Below are positions 17,415-26,749 of a stretch of DNA of 64,000 nucleotides, piece after piece; position 1 is the stretch's first letter, and the number at the start of each line of letters is the position of its first letter. Made by a program: the position numbers and the translations under genes. This stretch comes from Pseudonocardia autotrophica (GTDB lineage Bacteria > Actinomycetota > Actinomycetes > Mycobacteriales > Pseudonocardiaceae). The stretch spans positions 62,001 to 126,000 of the forward strand of contig NZ_JNYD01000013.1 of assembly GCF_000717175.1 (NCBI RefSeq). The letters are read 5' to 3'. Under the pieces are notes generated by a model. It did no database searches. It had not been told where the DNA came from and saw only the letters and a list, made by a program, of their open reading frames with translations.

Positions 17415-18293
17415 GTGCCCGAGCTTCCCGAGGTCGAGGTGGTCCGGCGCGGTCTCGCCGACCACGTCCTCGACCGCACGATCGCCGAGGTCACCGTCGC
17501 GCACCCGCGCGCGGTGCGCCGGCACGTCGCCGGCGGGGAGGACTTCGCCGCGCGGCTGAAGGGCCGCACGATCAGCGCGGCCCGCCGCCGCGGCAAGTAC
17601 CTCTGGCTCGAGCTGGACAGCGCCGGGCCGGGGGACGACGCGATCCTCGCCCACCTGGGCATGAGCGGCCAGATGCTCGTCGCCACCCCGGACCGGCCGG
17701 ACGAGAAGCACCTCCGGATCCGTCTGCGGTTCGACGACGAGGGCCCCGAGCTGCGGTTCGTCGACCAACGGACCTTCGGCGGCCTGTCGGTCCACCCGCT
17801 CACCGAGGGGGCGGGCGGCGGGCTGCTGCCCCAGCCCGTCGCGCACATCGGGCGGGATCCGATGGACCCGCTGTTCTCGCTCGACGACGCGGTGGCCGGC
17901 ATGCGCCGCCGCCGCACCGAGATCAAGCGGGCGCTGCTCGACCAGACGGTGGTGTCCGGGATCGGCAACATCTACGCCGACGAGGCGCTCTGGCGCGCAC
18001 GGCTGCACGGGGCGCGACCGACCGAGAAGCTCACGCGCAAGCAGGGCGTCGCAGTGCTCGAGGCCGCCTCCGAGGTGATGGCGGAGGCCCTCGACCAGGG
18101 CGGCACGTCGTTCGACGCCTTGTACGTCAACGTGAACGGCGCCTCGGGCTACTTCGACCGCTCACTGGCGGTCTACGGCCGCACGGACGAGCCGTGCCGC
18201 CGCTGCGGCACCCCGATCCGCCGCGAGGCGTTCATGAACCGCAGCTCCTTCTCCTGCCCGCGCTGCCAACCGCGCCCTCGCGCCGTCCGCTGA
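17415..18293 (+). CDS. mutM: Formamidopyrimidine-DNA glycosylase
   Basis: 292 residues. MutM excises oxidised purines such as 8-oxoguanine and cuts the abasic site. The N-terminal PELPEVE carries the catalytic Pro and Glu, the conserved Lys is in [22 protein letters not shown] is the helix-two-turn-helix, and the C-terminal zinc finger is CRRCGTPI...CPRCQ. All key residues are intact. The gene lies 15 bp after rnc and is probably co-transcribed with it. Confidence 0.96.
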   Translation: MPELPEVEVVRRGLADHVLDRTIAEVTVAHPRAVRRHVAGGEDFAARLKGRTISAARRRGKYLWLELDSAGPGDDAILAHLGMSGQMLVATPDRPDEKHLRIRLRFDDEGPELRFVDQRTFGGLSVHPLTEGAGGGLLPQPVAHIGRDPMDPLFSLDDAVAGMRRRRTEIKRALLDQTVVSGIGNIYADEALWRARLHGARPTEKLTRKQGVAVLEAASEVMAEALDQGGTSFDALYVNVNGASGYFDRSLAVYGRTDEPCRRCGTPIRREAFMNRSSFSCPRCQPRPRAVR

Positions 18294-18371
18294 TCCCGGA
18301 CGAGCCCTTGACCGGGCCCCCAGGTGCGGCGAAGTGTGGACGATTTCTCCGGGTAACGAGGAGGTCGTCCC

Positions 18372-19781
18372 ATGTCGCAGCCGGTCACCGACCCGACGTT
18401 CTACCGCTCCGCCGCCGAGGCCGCGGCCGCACCCCCCGAGCGCCTGGCGTACGTCGCCGCGTTCGACCGCTCCGCGGAACGGCCGGACGCGATGGCCGTG
18501 GTCGACGTCGACCCGGACGCCGAGACCTACGGCCGGGTCGTCGGCTGGACGGACATGCCCGGCACCGGCGACGAGCTGCACCACTTCGGCTGGAACGCCT
18601 GCTCGTCCGCCCTCGCCCACGCCGGCCACGACACGAACGGCCTCGCGCGACGGTTCCTGCTGGTCCCGGGCCTGCGGTCGTCGAACATCCACGTCCTCGA
18701 CACCGTGCCCGACCCGCGCGCCCCGCGGGTGGTCCGCACGGTCACGGCCAAGGACCTGTCCGAGGCGGCCGGGTACTCGCGGCCGCACACCATGCACTGC
18801 GGGCCCGACGGCGTGTTCCTCACCTGCATCGGCGGCCCGCAGGGGAACGACGACGGGCCCGGCGGGATCGCACTGCTCGACCACACGACGTTCGAGGTGG
18901 TCCGGGCGTGGGAGACGGACCGCGGCCCGCAGGAGCTGGCCTACGACGCCTGGTGGCACCTGAACCGCAACGTCCTGATCTCCAGCGAGTGGGGCCACCC
19001 GTCGATGATCGAGGACGGCGTGGTGCCCGAGCTCCTGCTCGGCAACGAGTACGGGCACGCCATCCACGTCTGGGACCTGGCCGAGGGCCGCCACCTGCAG
19101 CGCCTCGACCTGGGCGCGCAGCACCAGATGGCGCTCGAGGTGCGGCCCAGCCACGATCCCGAGGCGACCTGGGGGTTCGTGGGTGTGGTGATCTCGACCG
19201 AGGACCTGTCGGGGTCGATCTGGCGGTGGTTCCTCGACGGCGACGAGTGGCGGGTCGAGAAGGTGATCACGGTCCCGGCCGAGCCCGCCGATCCCGACCT
19301 GCTGCCGCCCGCCCTGAAGCCGTTCTCCGCGGTGCCGCCGCTGATCACCGACATCGACCTCTCGGTCGACGACCGGTTCCTCTGCGTCTCCTGCTGGGGC
19401 ACCGGCGAGCTCAAGCAGTACGACGTCGGCGACCCGGCCCACCCGCGCGAGGTGGGCTCGGTCCGGCTCGGCGGGATCGTCGGCCGCGTTCCGCACCCGG
19501 CCGCCCCCGACCTGCCGCTGGCAGGCGGGCCGCAGATGGTCGAGGTCAGCCGGGACGGCCGCCGCGTCTACTTCACGAACTCCCTCTACGGCGCGTGGGA
19601 CGACCAGTTCTACCCCGACGGCGTGGGCGCGTGGATGGCGAAGGCGGACGTCGGGCCGGACGGCGGGATGACCCTCGACCAGCGCTTCTTCCCCCGCGGC
19701 GACGAGTTCCGGGGCCTGCGGGTGCACCAGGTCCGGCTGCAGGGCGGGGACGCCTCGTCGGACAGCTACTGCTACCGCTGA
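18372..19781 (+). CDS. Selenium-binding protein family (SBP56/methanethiol oxidase-like)
   Basis: 469 residues matching the SBP56 family from end to end. Family motifs include DELHHFGWNACSS, RPHTMHCGPDGVFL, SSEWGHPSMIEDG, the HQMALEVRPSHDP block and SCWGTGELKQYDV. Mammalian SBP1 and bacterial MtoX oxidise methanethiol to H2S, formaldehyde and peroxide using copper; here that activity is an inference. The histidines in HHFGW and SRPHTMHC are candidate metal ligands. There is no in-frame UGA, so it is not a selenoprotein. GAGGAGG precedes the ATG at good spacing and a TTGACC lies upstream. This gene is not part of the standard block. Confidence 0.9.
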   Translation: MSQPVTDPTFYRSAAEAAAAPPERLAYVAAFDRSAERPDAMAVVDVDPDAETYGRVVGWTDMPGTGDELHHFGWNACSSALAHAGHDTNGLARRFLLVPGLRSSNIHVLDTVPDPRAPRVVRTVTAKDLSEAAGYSRPHTMHCGPDGVFLTCIGGPQGNDDGPGGIALLDHTTFEVVRAWETDRGPQELAYDAWWHLNRNVLISSEWGHPSMIEDGVVPELLLGNEYGHAIHVWDLAEGRHLQRLDLGAQHQMALEVRPSHDPEATWGFVGVVISTEDLSGSIWRWFLDGDEWRVEKVITVPAEPADPDLLPPALKPFSAVPPLITDIDLSVDDRFLCVSCWGTGELKQYDVGDPAHPREVGSVRLGGIVGRVPHPAAPDLPLAGGPQMVEVSRDGRRVYFTNSLYGAWDDQFYPDGVGAWMAKADVGPDGGMTLDQRFFPRGDEFRGLRVHQVRLQGGDASSDSYCYR

Positions 19782-19788
19782 GATCTGG

Positions 19789-20271
19789 TCACCCCGCGGT
19801 CAGTCGCAGGACGGCCGCGGCTGCGCTCGCCTCTCGGACGTCGAGCGCCAGGTCGTTCACGGCGACCTCGGCGCCGGCTCCTGCGGTGAGCCGGACCGAG
19901 GAGGTGCCGCCGGAGGTCGTGGTGCGCATGCCCGTGCAGGCGCCGGAGCAGCGGGTGCTCACCTGCCCATCGGGCACGACCGCGACGAGCTCGACCGTGC
20001 CGGCGTCGACCGCCACGAACCGGATCTCCGCGACGCCGGTGCCCGCCGGGAGCGGGATCGTCGCAGGTCCGCCGACCCGGATCTCGCAGGAACCCTGCGC
20101 GCAGGCCGCCGGATCGTCGTCCGCGAGCGGGGCCGCCGTCGGCACGGGCCGAGCAGGCTGAGCGGCCGGGGCGGCCGGGGCGGCCGGTGCGGGTGGCGAG
20201 GCCGTCGGCGTGGGCGCGGTGCAGGCCACGGCAAGAGACAGCGCGAGGGACAGCGCCAGAGCCAGCAACAC
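19789..20271 (-). CDS. Small secreted or lipoprotein of unknown function
   Basis: About 160 residues. A leucine-rich hydrophobic N-terminus (LLALALSLALSLAVACTAP) ends in a lipobox-like AVAC, then comes a Pro/Ala-rich spacer. The rest is a small beta-rich domain with four cysteines (CAQGSC and CSGAC), perhaps two disulfides. I do not recognise the fold. The chosen GTG start gives no positively charged n-region, and the real start may be upstream. It converges with the selenium-binding-protein gene, 7 bp apart. Confidence 0.6.
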   Translation of the reverse strand: MLLALALSLALSLAVACTAPTPTASPPAPAAPAAPAAQPARPVPTAAPLADDDPAACAQGSCEIRVGGPATIPLPAGTGVAEIRFVAVDAGTVELVAVVPDGQVSTRCSGACTGMRTTTSGGTSSVRLTAGAGAEVAVNDLALDVREASAAAAVLRLTAG

Positions 20272-20439
20272 GACCGGCGCCCTCCGGCCGCGCGGGAACG
20301 AGAGTGTGTGCAGCCAGTGCCGCCTCGGGCGCGTGGCCGCCTCCGCGCGCTTGGTCCACTACTCGCTGCGAGCACCCGGGACGTTTCGTCCCCGGAGCAG
20401 CGAAAAAGTGCTCCTGACCTGGGGAAGATCGCATCCGGT

Positions 20440-21483
20440 CTAGAGCCAGCCGCGGCGCTTGAAGCCCAGGTAGAGCAGGAGGCCGAGCAATACCATCAAC
20501 CCGATGGCGAACGGATAGCCGAACTGCCACTCCAGCTCCGGCATGTGCGCGAAGTTCATCCCGTAGACACCGGCGACGAGGCTCGGGGCGAAGGCGATCG
20601 CCGCCCAGGACGACACCTTCTTCATCTGCTCGTTCTGCACGTACCCGGCCTCGGTCAACCGGGTCATCTCCTCGTTCTGCCGCTGGGCGACGAGCGTGGA
20701 GTTGACCGTGAGGATGTTCGCGAGCATGTCGCGCAGGCCCTGCGTGCGCTCGCGGACGCGGGTGGCGTGGTCCTGGACGTCGCGCACGAGCCGGCGCAGC
20801 TCGAGGTCCGGCGTGGTGCTCTGCTTGCCGAAGCGGGTGCGCAGCTCCTCGAAGATCTCGGCGAGCGGGTCGACCGCGCGCTGGAACTCGAGGACCTCGC
20901 GGGAGAGCTGGTAGATGCGCCGCGACACCGCGGGATCGCCGCTCCAGACCTGGCTCTCGATCTGGTCGACGTCGTCCTGCAGGCCGTCGAGCACCGGGCC
21001 GTAGTCGTCGACGACCTTGTCGAGCACGGCGTAGAACACCGCGAACGGGCCGTGCGCCATCAGCGCCGGGTCGTGCTCGAGGCGTCGCCGCACCTCGGCA
21101 AGGTCGGGCTCCTCGGCGTGTCGCACCGTGACCACGAAGTCCGGGCCGAGGAACAGGTGGATCTCGCCGAGCTCGACCTCCTCCTGCTCATCGACGTAGC
21201 GGGCCGGGCGGAGCACGGCGAACTCGGTGTGGCCGTAGCGCTCCAGCTTGGGACGCTGGTGGCCGTGCAGGGTGTCCTCGACGGCGAGCTCGTGCAGCCC
21301 GAACTCGTCCTCGATCGCCTTGATGTCGTCCGGGCCCGGGCGCAGCAGCCCGATCCAGCAGAAGGTCTCCTTGCCGTCGCCGCAGCGCCGGAGGGTCTCG
21401 ACCGTCCGGTCGAGAGAATCGGGCTCCTCGGCCCGATGGCCCTCGACGTACACCGCGTTGTCCACGACGGACAATACGGACAC
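20440..21483 (-). CDS. corA: CorA-type magnesium/cobalt transporter
   Basis: About 347 residues. The large soluble N-terminal funnel domain is followed by two C-terminal membrane helices. The pore signature YGMNF lies at the end of the first helix and the protein ends in a positively charged tail (GFKRRGWL). It forms pentameric channels for Mg2+ or Co2+ uptake. The start is uncertain: I give the GTG at 21483, but a TTG at 21474 has better spacing from GGGGAGG, and the frame also runs upstream into the CAP gene. It lies downstream of the CAP-domain gene on the same strand. Confidence 0.92.
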   Translation of the reverse strand: MSVLSVVDNAVYVEGHRAEEPDSLDRTVETLRRCGDGKETFCWIGLLRPGPDDIKAIEDEFGLHELAVEDTLHGHQRPKLERYGHTEFAVLRPARYVDEQEEVELGEIHLFLGPDFVVTVRHAEEPDLAEVRRRLEHDPALMAHGPFAVFYAVLDKVVDDYGPVLDGLQDDVDQIESQVWSGDPAVSRRIYQLSREVLEFQRAVDPLAEIFEELRTRFGKQSTTPDLELRRLVRDVQDHATRVRERTQGLRDMLANILTVNSTLVAQRQNEEMTRLTEAGYVQNEQMKKVSSWAAIAFAPSLVAGVYGMNFAHMPELEWQFGYPFAIGLMVLLGLLLYLGFKRRGWL

Positions 21484-21520
21484 CTCCCCACCTGCGACTC
21501 CGCACCGGAGCGTACGTGGG

Positions 21521-22216
21521 TCAGCGGCCGAAGTCCTGCGTCCAGTAGTACCCGTCGATCGCGAGCCCGACACCGATGGTCGTGAGCGAGCAGTCCTCGA
21601 TGTTGCGGCGGTGACCGGGTGAGTTCAGCCAGGCCTCGACCACCGCCGCCGGGGTGCGCTGGCCCATCGCGATGTTCTCGGCGCCGGGGGAGGGGTAGCC
21701 GGCGGCGGCGATGCGGTCCGCGAAGCCGCGTCCGTCGGGGCTGTCGTGGTCGAAGTAGTCCTGGGCCGCCATGTCGTCGCTGTGTCCCTGGGCGGCGCGG
21801 GTGATCCGGGCGTCGGGCGTGAGGGCGCCGCAGCCGGCGGCGGCGCGGGCCCGGTTGGTCAGCGCGACGACGTCGGCGACCGGACCGGCGGCGACGGGGC
21901 GCGGCGCGGTGGTCGGCGCGAGCCGGGTGGTGGTCGGCGTCGGCCGCGGGATCGTGGTGGTCGGCGCGGGCGTCGTGGTCGGCGGCGCCGTCGTGGTGGT
22001 CGACGCCGGCGCGGCGGCCGGGAGGCGCGAGGTCGTGGTCGGCGGGGCCGGTCCGGTGGTGACCGCGGTCGTCGGCTCGGGGGAGGCGGCCCCGGCGAGC
22101 GCGACGGACCAGGCGTCGGGCACGAGGGCCGTGACGCCGAGGGCCGCGAGCGGCGCCCCGAGGGCGAGCCCGGCCAGGAGGGGGAGCGCCCGTGTGCGGG
22201 GCACCGGACCGGTCAC
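21521..22216 (-). CDS. Secreted CAP-domain (SCP/PR-1) protein
   Basis: About 231 residues. An N-terminal hydrophobic segment (LPLLAGLALGAPLAALG) is a signal peptide or anchor. A Thr/Pro-rich linker follows (repeats such as TTTTAPPTTTP), then a CAP domain starting ALTNRARAAAGCG with the HSDDMAAQDYFDH and GENIAMGQ motifs and WLNSPGHRRNI. CAP proteins are extracellular and of varied, mostly unknown, function. I used the GTG at 22216, which has a TACGTT -10 8 nt upstream; a longer start at 22273 would overlap the divergent acyP gene. Confidence 0.85.
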   Translation of the reverse strand: MTGPVPRTRALPLLAGLALGAPLAALGVTALVPDAWSVALAGAASPEPTTAVTTGPAPPTTTSRLPAAAPASTTTTAPPTTTPAPTTTIPRPTPTTTRLAPTTAPRPVAAGPVADVVALTNRARAAAGCGALTPDARITRAAQGHSDDMAAQDYFDHDSPDGRGFADRIAAAGYPSPGAENIAMGQRTPAAVVEAWLNSPGHRRNIEDCSLTTIGVGLAIDGYYWTQDFGR

Positions 22217-22223
22217 GGCCCGG

Positions 22224-22230
22224 TAACGTA
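22224..22230. promoter_or_regulatory. Overlapping divergent -10 elements (TAACGTA)
   Basis: TAACGTA contains TAACGT on the plus strand and TACGTT on the minus strand, both fitting TAnnnT. They lie 9 nt before the acyP ATG and 8 nt before the CAP-gene GTG. One near-palindromic element may serve both directions and give very short leaders. Confidence 0.5.
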
Positions 22231-22238
22231 GCAAGGCG

Positions 22239-22529
22239 ATGAGCAGCAACGACGATTCGACCGTTCGGCTCACCGCGTGGGTGCGGGGCCGCGTGCAGGG
22301 CGTGGGTTTCCGCTGGTGGACGCGGTCCCGGGCGCTGGAGCTGGGGCTCGTCGGGCAGGCCCGGAACCTCGACGACGGCCGGGTCGCGGTGGTCGCGGAG
22401 GGTGACCGGGAGCGGTGCGAGCGGCTGCTCGCCCTGCTGCGCGGCGGGGAGGCGCCGGGGTGGGTCGACGAGGTCGTCGAGCAGTGGGGCGATCCGAAGG
22501 GCGGGTTCGACGGGTTCGTCGAGGCCTGA
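22239..22529 (+). CDS. acyP: Acylphosphatase
   Basis: 96 residues. It hydrolyses acyl phosphates. The catalytic arginine is in [13 protein letters not shown] and the catalytic asparagine in [15 protein letters not shown], both intact. The position upstream of smc matches the mycobacterial order. Only a short leader with AAGG precedes the ATG. Confidence 0.95.
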   Translation: MSSNDDSTVRLTAWVRGRVQGVGFRWWTRSRALELGLVGQARNLDDGRVAVVAEGDRERCERLLALLRGGEAPGWVDEVVEQWGDPKGGFDGFVEA

Positions 22530-22587
22530 GGTCCTGTCGGTGCCCGGGTCTACGGTGCGATCCACACCACTCGACAGGGAGCACCGC

Positions 22588-22998
22588 ATGGCCGTCACGC
22601 TGAACCCCTACCTGCACTTCGACACCGAGGCCCGCGCCGCGATGGAGTTCTACCGCGCCGTCCTCGGCGGCGACCTGCAGATCAGCACCTTCGGGGACAT
22701 GGGGGCCGAGGGGCCCGTCCCGCCGCCGGAGGGCGTCATGCACGCGCAGCTCACCACGCCGGACGGGTTCGTGCTCATGGCCTCGGACGGCGACCCCGAG
22801 CGCGCCGCCGGCCGCACCGCGGTCTCGGTCAGCCTCTCCGGGGACGAGGAGGCCAAGCTCGAGGGCTGGTTCACCGGCCTCGCCGAGGGCGGCACGGTGG
22901 AGGTGCCCTTCGAGAAGCAGATGTGGGGCGACCTGTTCGGCATGGTGACGGACCGGTTCGGCGTGCGCTGGCTGGTCAACGCCGCGACCACCTCCTGA
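22588..22998 (+). CDS. VOC-family (PhnB/glyoxalase-like) protein
   Basis: 136 residues with the PhnB-type VOC fold. YLHFDTEARAAMEFYRAVLGG at the N-terminus, HAQLTTPDGFVLMASD in the middle, and FEKQMWGDLFGMVTDRFGVRW at the C-terminus are the two beta-alpha-beta-beta-beta repeats. Such proteins bind metals or small ligands; the substrate is unknown. The start ATG follows GGGAGC. It sits as an extra gene between acyP and smc. Confidence 0.85.
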   Translation: MAVTLNPYLHFDTEARAAMEFYRAVLGGDLQISTFGDMGAEGPVPPPEGVMHAQLTTPDGFVLMASDGDPERAAGRTAVSVSLSGDEEAKLEGWFTGLAEGGTVEVPFEKQMWGDLFGMVTDRFGVRWLVNAATTS

Positions 22999-23091
22999 CC
23001 CGTCCGGGGCCCGTGCCCGCGCGGGCCCCGGGACCGTCGGTGCAGGCCGGTACGCTCCGCTCACCCCCGAGACACCCCGGAGACCGCCGCC

Positions 23092-26000
23092 GTGCACCTC
23101 AAGAGCCTGACGCTGAAGGGCTTCAAGTCCTTCGCCTCGGCCACGACGCTGCGCCTGGAACCGGGGATCACGTGCGTGGTGGGGCCCAACGGCTCGGGCA
23201 AGTCCAACGTCGTCGACGCGATCTCCTGGGTGCTCGGCGAGCAGGGGGCCAAGGCGCTGCGCGGCGGGAAGATGGAGGACGTGATCTTCGCCGGCACGTC
23301 CGGCCGGCAGCCGCTCGGGCGCGCCGAGGTCACGCTCACCATCGACAACTCCGACGGCGCCCTGCCGATCGAGTACTCCGAGGTCTCGATCACCCGCCGG
23401 ATGTTCCGCGACGGCGCCGGCGAGTACGAGATCAACGGCAGCTCCTGCCGGCTGCTCGACATCCAGGAGCTGCTCTCGGACTCCGGTATCGGCCGGGAGA
23501 TGCACGTCGTGGTGGGGCAGGGCCAGCTCGACGCGATCCTGCGGTCCAAGCCGGAGGAGCGGCGCGCCTACATCGAGGAGGCCGCGGGCGTCCTCAAGCA
23601 CCGCAAGCGCAAGGAGAAGGCGCTCCGCAAGCTCGACGCGATGCAGGCCAACCTCACGCGGCTCACGGACCTCACCGCGGAGCTGCGCCGCCAGCTCAAG
23701 CCGCTGGGCCGCCAGGCGGAGATCGCGCGCAAGGCGCAGCAGGTGCAGGCCGAGCTGCGGGACGCGCGGATCCGGCTCGCGGCGGACGACATCGTCACCC
23801 TGCGGGACGCGCTGGCCCGCGAGGAGGCGGACGAGCAGCAGGCCCGCGAGCGCCGGGCCGAGGTGTCCGAGCAGCTCGACGTGGCGCGCGCGCGGCAGGG
23901 GGAGCTGGAGGAGGCCCTGGCCGCGGACGCGCCGCGGCTGCAGCGCGCGCAGGACACCTGGTACTCGCTGTCGTCGCTGGCCGAGCGGCTGCGCGGCACC
24001 GTGCGGCTGGCCGAGGAGCGCGCCCGGCACCTGGCCTCCGCGGAGTCCGGGCGCACGCCGGGGCGGGACCCGGACGAGCTCGAGGCCGAGGCCGACCTGG
24101 TCGCCGAGCAGGAGGAGGAGCTGGTCGCGGCCGTCGTCGAGGCCCGGCAGCGGCTCGCCGAGATGCTCGAGGAGCGCGCCGAGCACGAGCGCACCCTGCA
24201 GGCCGCCGAGCGCGCACACATGGCCGCGGTCCGGGCGATCGCCGACCGCAGGGCCGGCCTCGCGACGCTCGCGGGCAAGGCCGAGGCCTTGCGCAGCGGC
24301 GCGGCCGCCACCGCCGAGGAGATCGAGCGGCTGTCCGAGGCGCTCGGCGAGGCCGAGGCCCGGATCGTCACCGCGGCCGAGGAGCTGGAGGCCGCGCGCG
24401 AGCAGCTCGGTGTCCTCGACGAGGCGGACTCGGGGGAGCTGGCCGCGCTCGTGGAGTCCGCCGTCGAGGCGCAGGAGTCCGCGGCGGCCCGGGTCCGCGA
24501 GCTCGTCGCGCAGGAGCGGGAGCTGGAGCAGCGGCGGGCGCACTGGCGGGCGCGGGTCGACGCGCTGTCGGTCGGGCTCGCACGCAAGGACGGCAGCGGG
24601 GCGCTGCTGTCCGGCGAGCGGGTGGGGGTCGTCGGCGCCGTCGCCGAGCTGCTGGAGGTCGAGCCCGCGGCCCGGACCGCGGTCGCGGCCGTGCTCGGCG
24701 AGCTGGCCGAGGGGGTCGCGGTGGAGTCCGCGGGCGCGGCGGTCGACGCGCTGCGCGAGCTGCGGTCGGGGGACCACGGGTCGGCCACGCTGTTGGTGGG
24801 CGGGGACGGTGCGGCTCCGGTGGCGGGGCTCGTCGATCTCCGTCCTCCCGCCGCCGGGGCCGCGCCGGTCGGGCGCTGGGCCGCGGACGTCGTGCGCGCT
24901 CCGGCGCGGCTGGCGCCCGCCGTCGCGTCCCTGCTGGACCGCGTCGTGCTGGTCGACTCCCTCGACGAGGCACGGACCGTGGCGGAGGCGGGGCTCGTCG
25001 CCGTCACGTCCGAGGGGGACGTGCTGGAGGCGTTCCGGGCCCGCGGCGGGTCGGGCGGCGGTTCGAGCGCGCTCGAGGTGCAGGCCGCGGTCGACGAGGC
25101 CGTCGCCGCCCGGGACACGAACGACGCCGAGCTGACCCGGCTCCGCCCCGCCCTCGACGGCGCACGGGCGGAGGAGGCCGCGCGGAAGGCGGACGTCGAG
25201 GCGGCCGCGGCCGAGCGCCGGGCCGCCGAGCAGCGGCGCGCGGCGGCGGGCAGCCAGCTCGGCCGGCTGGAACAGGTCGTCCGGTCCGCGGAGCAGGAGG
25301 CGCAGCGGCTGCGCCAGCGGCGGGACGCGGTGGAGGCCCGGCGGTCGGAGTCGTTGCTGGCGCTGGAGGCGGCCGAGCAGCAGCTCCTGGTCGCGGAGGG
25401 CGAGCCGGTCGACGACGAGCCGGACACCGAGGTCCGGGACACCGCCGCGGAGAAGCTGGCCGAGGCCCGGTCCGAGGAGGTGGAGTGCCGGCTCGCGCTG
25501 CGCACCGCCGAGGAGCGCGCCCGCGCGATCGCCGGCAAGGCGGACTCGCTGCGGCGGCAGGCGTCGTCGGAGCGGCAGGCCCGGGCCCGCGCGGAGGCCG
25601 CGCGGCGCGAGCGGGAGCGCAGCGCCGCCGTCGCCGACCTCGTGGTCGGGGCCGGTGCCCGGGCGCTGGAGCGGATCGAGGTGTCCCTGGGCTCCGCGGC
25701 GGCCGAGCGGGACGAGGTCGCCGCCGCCCGGGCCGAGCGGGAGGCCGCGCTGACCGAGGCCCGCGCCACTACCGGGCGGCTGTCCGCGCTGCTCGACAAG
25801 CTGGTCGACGCCGTGCACCGGGACGAGGTGGCCCGCGCGCAGTCCCGGCTGCGGCTCGAGCAGCTCACCGAGAAGGCGCTGGCCGACCACGGCATCGCCG
25901 TCGACGACCTGGTCGCCGAGTACGGGCCGTCGGTCGGGGTGCCGCCGTCGCCGGCCGAGGTCGCGGAGTACGAGGCGGCGAAGGAGCGCGGCGAGGACGT

Positions 26001-26682
26001 CGTGGCCCCGCCCGCCATGCCCTACGACCGGGCCGCGCAGGAGCGCCGGGCCAAGCGCGCCGAGAAGGACCTGGCGCTGCTCGGCAAGGTCAACCCGCTC
26101 GCGCTGGAGGAGTTCGCGGCCCTCGAGGAGCGCTACACCTTCCTCTCCACGCAGCTCGAGGACCTCAAGAACACCCGCCGCGACCTGCTCACCGTGGTCC
26201 GCGAGGTCGACGACAAGATCCTCGAGGTCTTCACGCAGGCGTACGAGGACGTGGCGCGGGAGTTCGAGACGGTCTTCGCCACGCTCTTCCCGGGCGGCGA
26301 CGGCCGGCTGGTGCTCACCGACCCCTCGGACATGCTGACCACCGGCATCGAGGTGGAGGCCCGCCCGCCGGGCAAGAAGGTCAAGCGGCTGTCGCTGCTC
26401 TCCGGCGGGGAGCGCTCGCTCACCGCGATGGCGCTGCTGGTCGCGATCTTCCGGGCCCGCCCCTCACCCTTCTACGTGCTCGACGAGATCGAGGCCGCCC
26501 TCGACGACGCCAACCTCCGCCGGCTCATCTCGCTGATGGAGGAGCTGCGCGCCACCTCGCAGCTCATCGTCATCACCCACCAGAAACCGACCATGGAGGT
26601 CGCCGACGCCCTCTACGGCGTCTCGATGCGGGGCGACGGCATCACGACCGTCATCTCCCAGCGGCTGCGGCCGGCCTCCTGA
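23092..26682 (+). CDS. smc: Chromosome segregation protein SMC
   Basis: 1196 residues. SMC organises the chromosome with ScpA/ScpB. Walker A GPNGSGKSN lies at residues 31-39. Long coiled coils flank a hinge around residues 500-670. Near residue 1100 are the ABC signature LLSGGERSL and Walker B FYVLDEIEAALDD. ScpA/B genes are not in the window. A TACGCT at 23051-23056 suggests a promoter with a leader of about 30 nt before the GTG start. The coiled-coil arms are extremely Ala/Glu/Arg-rich, explaining the many long overlapping open frames here. Confidence 0.97.
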   Translation: MHLKSLTLKGFKSFASATTLRLEPGITCVVGPNGSGKSNVVDAISWVLGEQGAKALRGGKMEDVIFAGTSGRQPLGRAEVTLTIDNSDGALPIEYSEVSITRRMFRDGAGEYEINGSSCRLLDIQELLSDSGIGREMHVVVGQGQLDAILRSKPEERRAYIEEAAGVLKHRKRKEKALRKLDAMQANLTRLTDLTAELRRQLKPLGRQAEIARKAQQVQAELRDARIRLAADDIVTLRDALAREEADEQQARERRAEVSEQLDVARARQGELEEALAADAPRLQRAQDTWYSLSSLAERLRGTVRLAEERARHLASAESGRTPGRDPDELEAEADLVAEQEEELVAAVVEARQRLAEMLEERAEHERTLQAAERAHMAAVRAIADRRAGLATLAGKAEALRSGAAATAEEIERLSEALGEAEARIVTAAEELEAAREQLGVLDEADSGELAALVESAVEAQESAAARVRELVAQERELEQRRAHWRARVDALSVGLARKDGSGALLSGERVGVVGAVAELLEVEPAARTAVAAVLGELAEGVAVESAGAAVDALRELRSGDHGSATLLVGGDGAAPVAGLVDLRPPAAGAAPVGRWAADVVRAPARLAPAVASLLDRVVLVDSLDEARTVAEAGLVAVTSEGDVLEAFRARGGSGGGSSALEVQAAVDEAVAARDTNDAELTRLRPALDGARAEEAARKADVEAAAAERRAAEQRRAAAGSQLGRLEQVVRSAEQEAQRLRQRRDAVEARRSESLLALEAAEQQLLVAEGEPVDDEPDTEVRDTAAEKLAEARSEEVECRLALRTAEERARAIAGKADSLRRQASSERQARARAEAARRERERSAAVADLVVGAGARALERIEVSLGSAAAERDEVAAARAEREAALTEARATTGRLSALLDKLVDAVHRDEVARAQSRLRLEQLTEKALADHGIAVDDLVAEYGPSVGVPPSPAEVAEYEAAKERGEDVVAPPAMPYDRAAQERRAKRAEKDLALLGKVNPLALEEFAALEERYTFLSTQLEDLKNTRRDLLTVVREVDDKILEVFTQAYEDVAREFETVFATLFPGGDGRLVLTDPSDMLTTGIEVEARPPGKKVKRLSLLSGGERSLTAMALLVAIFRARPSPFYVLDEIEAALDDANLRRLISLMEELRATSQLIVITHQKPTMEVADALYGVSMRGDGITTVISQRLRPAS

Positions 26683-26749
26683 GCGCCGCCGCCGGGCGGT
26701 TCGGCGACCGCGGCCGGTGGGGTCGTGCGGGGCGTGCAAGGCTGGGGGT

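Noticed and set aside
18372..19781. Selenoprotein
   Set aside because: The family is called selenium-binding, but there is no in-frame UGA codon or selenocysteine-insertion structure.
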